From Methylobacterium symbioticum (GTDB taxonomy: Bacteria; Pseudomonadota; Alphaproteobacteria; Rhizobiales; Beijerinckiaceae), in NCBI RefSeq assembly GCF_902141845.1, contig NZ_CABFPH010000022.1:1-64000 (forward strand): a stretch of 64,000 nt of DNA, in the 5' to 3' direction. This document shows, one piece after another, positions 19,535 to 27,423 of the stretch. Positions within the stretch are counted from its first letter, which is position 1. Each line of letters opens with the position of its first letter. A program made the position numbers and the translations under genes. The notes below the pieces were generated by a model that saw only the letters and a list, made by a program, of their open reading frames with translations, had not been told where the DNA came from and did not search any database.

Positions 19535-21226
19535 CTATCGCGCTCGCGCGCAGGGCACGCGGCCCGGCCGCCCGACGATCCGCTGCAGCACGCGCGACAG
19601 CTGATCCGCCGAGTAGGGCTTGTGCAGGAGCTCGAAGCCGTGCGGGCCTTCCTCCGCCAGAACGTGGCTGTAGCCCGAAGCCAGAACCACGGGCAGGTCC
19701 GGAAGGCGGCGGCGCAGTTCTTCCGCGAGTGCGATACCGCCCATGCCGGGCATCACCACGTCCGAGAACACCGCATCGAAGCCCGCGCCATCGCCGTCGA
19801 GCCGCTCCAGAGCCGCCTCGGCGTTGGCCGCCCACTCGGTCGCATAGCCGAGATCCTGCAGGATCTGCGTCGCGAAGCGGCCGACCTCGACATTGTCCTC
19901 GACCACCAGCACGCGCCGCCCGGCGCCGTCGGTCGCCGGGCCCACGACCTCGACCGCCGGATCGATCTCGGCCGGTGCCGCGACCTGCGGCAGGAACATC
20001 GTGAAGGTCGTGCCCTGCCCGAGCACGCTGTGCACGTCCACGTCCCCGCCCGACTGCTTGGCGAAGCCGAAGACCTGGGAGAGACCGAGCCCGGTGCCCT
20101 TGCCGACGCCCTTCGTGGTGAAGAAGGGCTCGAAGATGTGCGCGAGATCGTCCGGGGCGATGCCGGCGCCGGTATCGGCGAGTGAAACGGCGACGAAGGC
20201 GCTGCGCGAGCCGGCATGGCCGCGGATCGCCGGCATCGGCCGGTCGCCGACGAGGCGCAGCGTCAGCGTGCCCTGGCCGTCCATCGCGTCCCGGGCGTTG
20301 ACCGCCATGTTCACGAGCGCCGTCTCGAACTGGCTGCGATCGCAGCGGACGAAGCATCGGGCCTGAGGCAGCGTCAGATCGACCTGGATGCGCGCCCCGG
20401 TCACCGTGTCGAGCATGTCCGCCACGCTGCTCAGACAGGCTCCGACCTCGAAGACCTCGGGCTTGAGGGTCTGTCGGCGGGCGAAGGCGAGGAGCTGGCT
20501 GGTGAGCTTGGCGGCGCGGTCGACGGTGTCGGAGACGGCATCCATGTAGCGGCGTCGGCGCTCCTCGGGCAGGTCGGGCCGGCGCAGGAAGTCGACGGAC
20601 GAGCGGATGATGGTGAGGAGGTTGTTGAAGTCGTGGGCGACGCCGCCGGTGAGCTGGCCCACCGCCTCCATCTTCTGTGACTGGCGCAGCGCTTCCTCGG
20701 CGATCGTCCGCTCCTCGATCGCCTCGGCGACCCGGCTCTCCAGGGTCGCGTTCAGCTCGCGCAGCTGCGCCTCCCGGGTGCGCAGCTGCTCCAATCGGGC
20801 CCGGGCCTCGTATTGACGGCGCCGGCCGCGCAGCGCCGTCACCACGACGCTGATCAGTGTGGTCGGGTGGAAGGGCCGCTCCAGAAAGCTGACATTGCCC
20901 AGCACCTTCGACAGCCGCGCCGCGGTCGGGTTGCGTTCGGATCCGCCGCCCTGCCGGGTCAGCAGGATGAACGGCATGTCGGACCACGCCGGCTGCTCCG
21001 CGATCCAGGCGGCGAGCGGCGCCAGGTCGGCGGTGCGCACCGCCTCTTCGGTCACCAGGACCGCTCCCGCGGTCTCGGAGAGGCTCTGCACAAGTCCCGG
21101 CAGGTCCGGCACGATCAAGGCCGCGAGGTCGGCATCGACGAGCAGGGCCCGAGCCAGCTCGGCGTCGCGCCCGTGCGGCGCGAGGATCAGTACGCGCTCG
21201 GAAAGCGGGTTGCCGGGCCTCGTCAC
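19535..21226 (-). CDS. Hybrid histidine kinase (pseudo-receiver, HisKA, HATPase, receiver)
   Basis: 563 residues, soluble. Residues 1-125 resemble a receiver domain but the acceptor region reads [10 protein letters not shown], so it may be a pseudo-receiver. A coiled coil (about 130-175) leads to the H-box [20 protein letters not shown]-box [34 protein letters not shown] and [20 protein letters not shown], all intact. The C-terminal receiver has VLVVEDN, the acceptor [11 protein letters not shown] and HKPYS. The start overlaps the last codons of the kaiC-like gene (ATGA, 21223-21226), so the two are translationally coupled and probably form one signalling pair. Confidence 0.94.
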   Translation of the reverse strand: MTRPGNPLSERVLILAPHGRDAELARALLVDADLAALIVPDLPGLVQSLSETAGAVLVTEEAVRTADLAPLAAWIAEQPAWSDMPFILLTRQGGGSERNPTAARLSKVLGNVSFLERPFHPTTLISVVVTALRGRRRQYEARARLEQLRTREAQLRELNATLESRVAEAIEERTIAEEALRQSQKMEAVGQLTGGVAHDFNNLLTIIRSSVDFLRRPDLPEERRRRYMDAVSDTVDRAAKLTSQLLAFARRQTLKPEVFEVGACLSSVADMLDTVTGARIQVDLTLPQARCFVRCDRSQFETALVNMAVNARDAMDGQGTLTLRLVGDRPMPAIRGHAGSRSAFVAVSLADTGAGIAPDDLAHIFEPFFTTKGVGKGTGLGLSQVFGFAKQSGGDVDVHSVLGQGTTFTMFLPQVAAPAEIDPAVEVVGPATDGAGRRVLVVEDNVEVGRFATQILQDLGYATEWAANAEAALERLDGDGAGFDAVFSDVVMPGMGGIALAEELRRRLPDLPVVLASGYSHVLAEEGPHGFELLHKPYSADQLSRVLQRIVGRPGRVPCARAR

Positions 21227-22725
21227 GCGGGATCGCTGTCCAAGAGGCTCGTGTCGTCGCCCCGGATCGGCGTCGGAACCCCCCGCAGAATGCCCTGGAA
21301 CGAGCGCAGCGGCTCGCCGACTCTCAGGCCCGACGCGGTGATGCGGTACTCGCGGATCGTGTTCTCGTGCGCGCCGGTCCGCTTCTTCACCGCCGAGATG
21401 GCGCGGCGCACCTGCCCCAGCGCCTCGAAATAGCGCAGCAGGACCACGGTATCGGCCAGGTAGGTGACGTCCACGGGGCTCTTCATGTCGCCGACCAGCC
21501 CGTGCTGCGCGACCGTCAGGAAGGTCGTGACGCCCTGCCGGTTCAGGTACTGCAGCAGTTCGTGAACGTGCAGGATCAGGGCATTCTCCTGCGGCATCGC
21601 CGCCTGGTAGCCGTTGAGACTGTCGATCACCACCGTCTTGGCCTGCGCCTCGTCGACCTGCCGGCGCACGAGGTTGGCGAATTCCCCCGGCGACAGCTCG
21701 GCTGCGTCGACCTGATTGATCGTCAGCGCGCCGGCATCGCGCAGTCCGGCGAGGTCGAAGCCCATCGCCCGGGTGCGTTCCAGCATCACCCCGAGTTCCT
21801 CGTCGAAGACGAACATCGCCGCCTTCTCGCCGCGGGCGGTGGCGGCCAGCACGTACTGGATCGCGAGCAGCGACTTGCCGGTGCCGGCCGGCCCGAGGAT
21901 CAGGGTGCTCGATCCCGTCTCGACGCCGCCGCCGAGCAGCGCGTCGAGTTCGGTCACGCCGCTCTTGATCTGGCTGCGGACGAACGCCGTCTTGTGCTCC
22001 AGCGAGACCAGGCGCGGAAAGACCTGGACGCCGCCCGTCGTGATGGTGAAGTCGTGGTAGCCGCCGCGGAACCGCTGGCCCCTGTATTTCACCACACGCA
22101 GCCGCCGCCGCTCGGCACCGTAATCGGGCGCCAGCTCCTCCAGCCGGATCACCGCATGGGCAATGCTGTGCACCGCCTTGTCCTGCGCCTCTGCGGTGAG
22201 GTCGTCGAGAAGCAGCACGGTGGAGTCGTGGCGTGCGAAGTAGTGCTTCAGGGCCAGGATCTGCCGGCGATAGCGCAGCGATCCCGCGGCGAGCAGCCGG
22301 ATCTCGGACAGGCTGTCGAGCACGATCCGGGCCGGCTTGATCGCTTCGACCTGCGTGAAGATAACCCGGGTAGTCTCCCCGAGTTCGAGATCAGAGGAAT
22401 ACAGCAGGCTCTGCTGCTGCTCGGCGTCGAGCACGCTCTCGGGCGGGATCACCTCGTAGACGGTGATGCGGTCGCTGATCGTCCAGCCATGCGAACGCGC
22501 GGTCTCGCGCAGCTCCTCGTGGGTCTCGGACAGACTGATATAGAGTCCGCGCTCGCCGAGCTCCGCTCCAGCCAGCAGGAATTGCAGGGCGATCGTGGTC
22601 TTGCCGGTGCCGGGGTTGCCCTCCATCAGGTAGAGGCGCTCACGCCTCAAGCCGCCGCCGAGCACGTCGTCGAGGCCCTGGACACCGAGCATGGCCTTGT
22701 CGAGGGAGTCGGAGGGAGCGGCCAT
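21223..22725 (-). CDS. KaiC-like double-domain ATPase
   Basis: 500 residues with tandem RecA-like KaiC domains. The first Walker A is GNPGTGKTT (about 36-43), followed by the catalytic Glu pair in SETHEELRETA; the second is GPAGTGKS (about 278-285), followed by VFDEELGVMLERTR. In cyanobacterial KaiC the CII domain autophosphorylates on adjacent Ser431/Thr432. Aligned by the following DTVVLLRYFEA block, this protein has VTYLADT, giving Thr-Tyr at those places. No kaiA or kaiB is nearby, and a hybrid kinase is co-transcribed. I use ATG 22725, because upstream extension to 22815 adds residues absent from KaiC proteins. The likely role is a signalling ATPase rather than a full clock. Confidence 0.92.
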   Translation of the reverse strand: MAAPSDSLDKAMLGVQGLDDVLGGGLRRERLYLMEGNPGTGKTTIALQFLLAGAELGERGLYISLSETHEELRETARSHGWTISDRITVYEVIPPESVLDAEQQQSLLYSSDLELGETTRVIFTQVEAIKPARIVLDSLSEIRLLAAGSLRYRRQILALKHYFARHDSTVLLLDDLTAEAQDKAVHSIAHAVIRLEELAPDYGAERRRLRVVKYRGQRFRGGYHDFTITTGGVQVFPRLVSLEHKTAFVRSQIKSGVTELDALLGGGVETGSSTLILGPAGTGKSLLAIQYVLAATARGEKAAMFVFDEELGVMLERTRAMGFDLAGLRDAGALTINQVDAAELSPGEFANLVRRQVDEAQAKTVVIDSLNGYQAAMPQENALILHVHELLQYLNRQGVTTFLTVAQHGLVGDMKSPVDVTYLADTVVLLRYFEALGQVRRAISAVKKRTGAHENTIREYRITASGLRVGEPLRSFQGILRGVPTPIRGDDTSLLDSDPA

Positions 22726-23383
22726 GGCCAGTTTGCTCGGTTCCGAAAGGGTCGGGCAGGTCACGAGCGCAGCCTCCCGTGCAGCACCCGTAGCCCCGGA
22801 TGCGATGGACGCCAAGGGGGCCGCCCATCAAGCTCCGGTGGGCCAAACAGCACAGGTTTCCCCGGTGCCTGCCCCGGCTCCGCATCGGTCAGCCGCGATC
22901 ATCGCATGCCGGACGTCTCTGGATTTGGCCCTCCGACTCGATCCGCGCGTGCAGAGCCGGGCCAGCCGGGAGCGCCCGGCACGGAACGATGGATGGGTCA
23001 TCCCACGGCCCGCCCGCATGCGCCCGGTCTCGGCGATCACGCGGTCTTCGTCTTTCTGTGTAGAGAATGCGTCAGCACGATCCTCGGGCGAATTCCAAAA
23101 CTTCAGGCCGACGATACGTCGCAAATTTGAGAACGAGCATGACAATGGACTTGCCGGTGGTCTTGAAGTGCGCCTTATTGCGAATATGATGCCGAAAATA
23201 TTGGTAGACATCAGCATATTGGCGCCGACGTTGCGGTGCGTCGATGATACAAGGCCCGCAAAAGATTGAAGTCCGGCGGCGCTTTAACCGGCCGTTAACC
23301 ATTTGTTAACCATCCCTGGTCTGGTGTCCTGTGAACCCAGGACGCGCCCCCCGCGAGTTCTCACCCCGGGATCACCAGACGTC
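22726..23383. other. Intergenic region between kaiC-like and divergent CtrA-linked kinase gene
   Basis: About 660 bases without a convincing gene; the open frames here lack family features. GC drops clearly between about 23100 and 23310. The right part holds the tandem TTAA sites listed separately and the 5' leader of the kinase gene at 23384. The left part should contain the promoter of the kaiC-like operon, which I could not pinpoint. Confidence 0.6.
23284..23310 (+). promoter_or_regulatory. Two overlapping CtrA-type boxes (TTAA-N7-TTAA-N7-TTAA)
   Basis: TTAA occurs at 23284, 23295 and 23306, each separated by exactly seven bases and each followed by C. This makes two perfect matches to the alphaproteobacterial CtrA consensus TTAA-N7-TTAA(C) sharing the middle half-site. 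It lies 74-100 nt before the ATG of the kinase gene at 23384, in an AT-rich patch. Confidence 0.75.
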
Positions 23384-25870
23384 ATGCCGATCGGACGCTT
23401 CGTCTCCGCGCGCCACCTGTTCGCCGCCGTGCTCGCGGCCGCCACCGGCCTCGGCGGGGCGGTCGTGCTCTCCACGAGCCAGGACAGAGGCGCCCTGGTC
23501 TCGGACGGTGCCGCGCGGACGCAGCAGGCGGTCGCGCTGATCGCGGACAATCTCGACCGCGCGATGCTGACGGTGGCCCGCGACGTCAGCCTCGGCACCG
23601 AGAACGTGCTCCTGCAGGCGCTCGACGCGCCGCCCGAGGCGCTGGCGGCGTTCTTCGCGCGCTGGCAGAAAATCCAGCCCGGTTACGCCGATGTGATGCT
23701 GGCGGACCGGTCGGGGCGCGTCCTCGCGACGGCGAGCGGGCGCTTCCTGGGCGCGAACGTGTCGAGCACCAGCTGGTTCGCCCGCGCCCTCGGCGGCGTG
23801 GTGATCGGGGATGCCGCGGAGAACAGCCGAGCCGGCGTGCAGAACGCCCGCAATCTCATCGTGGCCGCCCCCGTCGGCGCGGTGTCCGGGCACGCCGCGA
23901 GCGCCGTACTCGCCGTCCAGCTGACGACCGACTGGGCGGACGAGACCATCGCCGCGACCCGGCGAGCCTTGCCGGAGATCCAGCGTGAGCTGGCGATCAC
24001 CGTCCTGAACGCGAGCGGGCGACCCGTCCACCGTTCCGGACCCGAGATCGAGCTGACCGGTTCCGACAGCCTCGGCGTGACGGCTCCGGTCGGCAAGCCG
24101 GAGATCGGCGGCCTCAACTGGCTCGTGAGCGCGCGACGCGATGGGCCCGCTCTCGGCGGCCCTATCCGCGCCACCCCGCTGCTGGCCCTGCTGGCCGCGA
24201 TGCTCGCCGCCGGCGGGCTCGGCTGGCTGCTCGGCGGATTGCTGGGGCGCGCCGCCGCCGGCATCGGCCGGATCGGCGCACAGGATAACCCTGAGGCTCC
24301 GGTCGGCCGGTGCGTCGTCCGCGAACTGCACGCGCTCGCCGAGACCGCCCGCGAGGCGGCCACCCGCAGCCAGGGTCGCGAGCGCCTGCTCAACGCGACG
24401 CGCGTCGCGCTCGGCCGCAGCCGCGAGCGCCTGCACGCCGCGCGCGTGATGGCCGGGGCGACCTGCTGGGAGGTCGATCTCGGCGCCGGGCAGGTCTTCT
24501 GGACGGACGGTGCGCAGAATACGGCGAGCCGGGCGGTGGAGCGCGTCTGCGAACTCGAGGCCATCCTCGCGCATATCGAGGACGGGGACCGGGACCTGCT
24601 TCGGGCCGCGATGCGCGAGGCGCTCGCCGATCGCGGCAGCATCCGGGAGATCGCGGTGCGCACGATGCAGGGCCAGGAGGAGATCTCGGGCCGCCGGCTT
24701 GTCCTGCGGGTGGCCGCGCTCGGACCGAAGGTGGCCTCGCGGCTGCACGTGGTCAGCCGCGAGGTCGCGCCCGTGCTTGCGCCGCCCGTCGAGGGTGGCC
24801 TGGCGATCCCGGCGGAGGGGCGTGCGCCGACGGAGCGCCGCCAGGATTCGGCGATGCGCGCGGTCGTCTCGGGCATCGTGCACGACGTGAACAACGCGCT
24901 GACGACCGTGATGACCGCCCTGGGCACATTTCAGCGCTCGCAGGATGCCGCGAGCCAGAGCGGGCAGCACCTGACCGGTTCCGCCCTGCGCGCCGCCCGG
25001 CGCGGCGCCTCGCTGACCCGCTGCATCACGAGCCTCGCCCGGCGTGAGGCGCCTCCCGTCTGCGACCTCGACCTCGCCCCGATGCTCGACGACGTGGTCG
25101 AGTTCATGCGCAACACCGCGCTCTCCGACATCCTCGTCGCCCTGTCCCGTGACGAGGACCTGCCGCGCCTGCGCTGTAGCGAGCACGCGTTCGAACTCGT
25201 CCTTCTGAACCTTGCCTGCGAACTGAAGCACGGTATGCCGTCCGGCGCCGTCCTCTCGATCGTCGCCGAGCGTCTGACGCACGATTCCGAGTTCCCGCTC
25301 CTCGGCCAGGCGACGGTGCGCATCCGCCTGTCCAGCCCGCACGAGGCCGCCGCCGGCCAGGGGCAGGCGGCGGTCCGCGAGCTGATGGACGACCTCGGCG
25401 GTCGGGTCGATGTCGAGGCGAGCGCGGACGGCACCACCGTCAGCCTCTATTTCCCGGCCGTCGAGGCGCCGGCCGCCAGGCTCGGCTCCCGGGCGACGCC
25501 GCTCGGGCCGTCCGACATCCTGGTGGTGGAGGCGGATCCGCTGGTCCGCGCGGCCATCGCGGACTCGCTGAGCGATCTCGGCCACACCGTCACGGTGGCG
25601 ACTTCGGGTCCGCAGGCGCTGGAGATCCTGGCGGCGCGGCGCGATTTCGCGCTCGTCCTCTGCGACTACGCTCTGCCCGACCCGGGCGGCCTCCACCTCG
25701 CCTCGGTCATCTCGCGGACCCATCCGCGCATCCGCATCGTCCTGACGGGCGTGCGCAACCAGATGCCGGCGAACGCCTACACCTTCCAGGTTCTCCACAA
25801 ACCGTTCGGAGCCGCCGAGCTCGCCGCGTCCCTCGACCGCAGCACGGTGCCCGAAGCGCAGGCCGCCTGA
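23384..25870 (+). CDS. Membrane hybrid histidine kinase with degenerate ATP-binding domain
   Basis: 828 residues. An N-terminal membrane helix (about 8-30), a periplasmic sensor region and a second helix (about 258-285, LLALLAAMLAAGGLGWLLGGLLG) are followed by a PAS-like segment (ATCWEVDLGAGQVFWTDG). The H-box VVSGIVHDVNNALTTV has His near 500. The catalytic domain is eroded: the N-box reads LLNLACELKHGM with Glu (about 613) where the metal-binding Asn should be, and no DxGxG or GxGLGL box is visible before LGGRVDV. The C-terminal receiver is complete (VVEADP, CDYALPDPGG with Asp about 761, LTG, HKPFG). It may act as a phosphatase, scaffold or phospho-acceptor. The start is ATG 23384; a TTG at 23303 lies inside the CtrA boxes. 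Confidence 0.85.
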   Translation: MPIGRFVSARHLFAAVLAAATGLGGAVVLSTSQDRGALVSDGAARTQQAVALIADNLDRAMLTVARDVSLGTENVLLQALDAPPEALAAFFARWQKIQPGYADVMLADRSGRVLATASGRFLGANVSSTSWFARALGGVVIGDAAENSRAGVQNARNLIVAAPVGAVSGHAASAVLAVQLTTDWADETIAATRRALPEIQRELAITVLNASGRPVHRSGPEIELTGSDSLGVTAPVGKPEIGGLNWLVSARRDGPALGGPIRATPLLALLAAMLAAGGLGWLLGGLLGRAAAGIGRIGAQDNPEAPVGRCVVRELHALAETAREAATRSQGRERLLNATRVALGRSRERLHAARVMAGATCWEVDLGAGQVFWTDGAQNTASRAVERVCELEAILAHIEDGDRDLLRAAMREALADRGSIREIAVRTMQGQEEISGRRLVLRVAALGPKVASRLHVVSREVAPVLAPPVEGGLAIPAEGRAPTERRQDSAMRAVVSGIVHDVNNALTTVMTALGTFQRSQDAASQSGQHLTGSALRAARRGASLTRCITSLARREAPPVCDLDLAPMLDDVVEFMRNTALSDILVALSRDEDLPRLRCSEHAFELVLLNLACELKHGMPSGAVLSIVAERLTHDSEFPLLGQATVRIRLSSPHEAAAGQGQAAVRELMDDLGGRVDVEASADGTTVSLYFPAVEAPAARLGSRATPLGPSDILVVEADPLVRAAIADSLSDLGHTVTVATSGPQALEILAARRDFALVLCDYALPDPGGLHLASVISRTHPRIRIVLTGVRNQMPANAYTFQVLHKPFGAAELAASLDRSTVPEAQAA

Positions 25871-26577
25871 TCGCCACGGGGGGAGAGCGACCGAAGGGGG
25901 CCCGCGTGTCGGCAATCCTTGTGGTCTGGACGGGGCTCGGGCCCGATCCCGAGCCGGCGCATCGTCGAGATGCGGCGTGGGGCGGCATGAGCCCGCGACG
26001 GCCACGGCCGGACGTCCCAGGACGCCGATAGGCGGCGCGAGCCGGAGCTGTTTCATCTCCGGAAGAGCGAGCGCGAGCCTTTCGGCGACGCACCGGGCGA
26101 CGCCTCAGCGTAAGCCCGAGCCGAAACTCCGACACCACTGCGACCCCGGACGCCACGCGGCCGGACCTGCGCCCCTCGGCGACATGTCATGTGCGATGCC
26201 CGCAGGGTCTACGGGGACGTATGAGTTCGCAGATCCCTATGATCGACCTGAAAAACCTGATTTCATCCAGTACATCTATCGGGTTGCAGTGCAGCAATGC
26301 GATCTATGATCCAAATTCGTGCGAAGTCAGGTCAACGAGTTATCAGAAGAGGAATTAAGTCTCTAATATGAATTGACCTGTGCTCATTTAATACTCAGGC
26401 GCGCATAGAAACTGGTCTGATTTCTGCAGATGCGAGCTGTTGCTACATTGCATCAATAGCTGTCTGAGGGGGATATAATCCAGACAAAAACGCTGCGTTA
26501 ACCATTTGTTAACTACGGGGCGACTCCTCTGGCAGGGCGGCATCGGTCGCGTCAGGCATCCTATTCGGGGAAGACCG
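25871..26577. other. Intergenic region upstream of the cellulose operon
   Basis: About 700 bases. The first half is GC-rich with no supportable gene. From about 26190 to 26515 the DNA is markedly AT-rich, as expected for a regulated promoter region. A TATAAT sequence lies at 26474-26479, but no TTGACA-like box is at normal spacing from it. The CtrA-type site at 26498 follows. Confidence 0.6.
26498..26513 (+). promoter_or_regulatory. CtrA-type box upstream of bcsS
   Basis: TTAA at 26498 and TTAAC at 26509 are spaced by seven bases (CCATTTG). The 16-mer is identical to the downstream box before the kinase gene (23295-23310). It is 65-80 nt before the proposed bcsS start, so it is well placed to control the whole cellulose operon. 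Confidence 0.75.
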
Positions 26578-27336
26578 TTGTCTTCTAATGCAGCCAAGCT
26601 GATTCCAGTGTTCGCAGCGCTGGCGCTCGGGACGAGCGCTCAGACCGCTGTCGCGGCCGATTGGTACACTGGGGCCGAGCGCGAGATCCCGCGGGACGAT
26701 TGGATCGTGGCCATCGACGCCGCCGCGACCGTGACGTCGAACAGCTCCGCCTTCGGCGCGGTCACGGCGACGATCGCGCCGGTCAATACGCTCCTGGACA
26801 GCGGTCCGCGCGTCCGGCTCCAGGGTGTCGCCGGCACCTACACCTATCCGGGCACCGTCACCGGGCAGACCGTCCGCGGCGTGCAGCAGGAGGGATCGGT
26901 CCTGTTCGGCTACGAGTGGATCTGGCAGCAGGCCGCGGTCGCGGGCTATGTCGGCTTCAACGTCCGCAACAACGAGCTCTCGATCCTCGATCCGGGCAAC
27001 CCCGTCGTCGGCACGGGCATCGGCGGGAAGGTGGCGGCCGACATCTACCTGAATCCGACGCCGGACCAGTTCTACGCCGTCAATGCGTCGTACTCGACGC
27101 AATTCAACGCCTATTACGTGCGTGCGCGGGCCGGCTTCGCCGTTTTCAACGGCGTGTTCATCGGACCGGAAGCCACCCTGCTCGGCGACGACTTCTTCAA
27201 CAGTTGGCGCGTCGGCGGTCATCTGACCGGCTTCGCGCTCGGACCGATGAAGTTCTCCGTCGGCGCCGGCTACGCCTACGACCGTGTCCGCAAGGGCGGG
27301 TACTACACCAGCATCGAGAGCCGCATGGCCTTCTGA
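26578..27336 (+). CDS. bcsS: Cellulose biosynthesis protein BcsS
   Basis: 252 residues with a probable TTG start at 26578, supported by GGGGAAG about 5 nt upstream. It gives a normal signal peptide (SSNAAKLIPVFAALALGTSAQTAVAA, ending before DWYTG). The only other in-frame start I see, TTG 26506, lies inside the CtrA box. The mature protein has the BcsS pattern: DWYTGAEREIPRDDWIVAIDAAATVTSNSSAFG, VLFGYEWIWQQAAVAGYVGFNV, YYVRARAGFAVFNGVFIGPEATLLGD and a terminal aromatic Phe. Alternating hydrophobic strands suggest a small outer-membrane beta-barrel. Family members accompany Rhizobiales cellulose synthases. First gene of the bcs operon, 87 nt before bcsA. Confidence 0.85.
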   Translation: MSSNAAKLIPVFAALALGTSAQTAVAADWYTGAEREIPRDDWIVAIDAAATVTSNSSAFGAVTATIAPVNTLLDSGPRVRLQGVAGTYTYPGTVTGQTVRGVQQEGSVLFGYEWIWQQAAVAGYVGFNVRNNELSILDPGNPVVGTGIGGKVAADIYLNPTPDQFYAVNASYSTQFNAYYVRARAGFAVFNGVFIGPEATLLGDDFFNSWRVGGHLTGFALGPMKFSVGAGYAYDRVRKGGYYTSIESRMAF

Positions 27337-27423
27337 GGCCCTTCACCGCGCGGGTCGGCCCGCCGCGCGGGATCCCGGGCCTCGTCGGGCCCGAACGATG
27401 CCCTTGAACCCTGGAGTCGTACC

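Noticed and set aside
25977-26309. Plus-strand 110-residue frame before the cellulose operon
   Set aside because: No ribosome binding site, abrupt change from GC-rich to AT-rich codons, and no protein-like conservation pattern.
26474-26479. TATAAT as the -10 box of the cellulose operon promoter
   Set aside because: No acceptable -35 hexamer at 16-18 bp, so I do not call a promoter from it.
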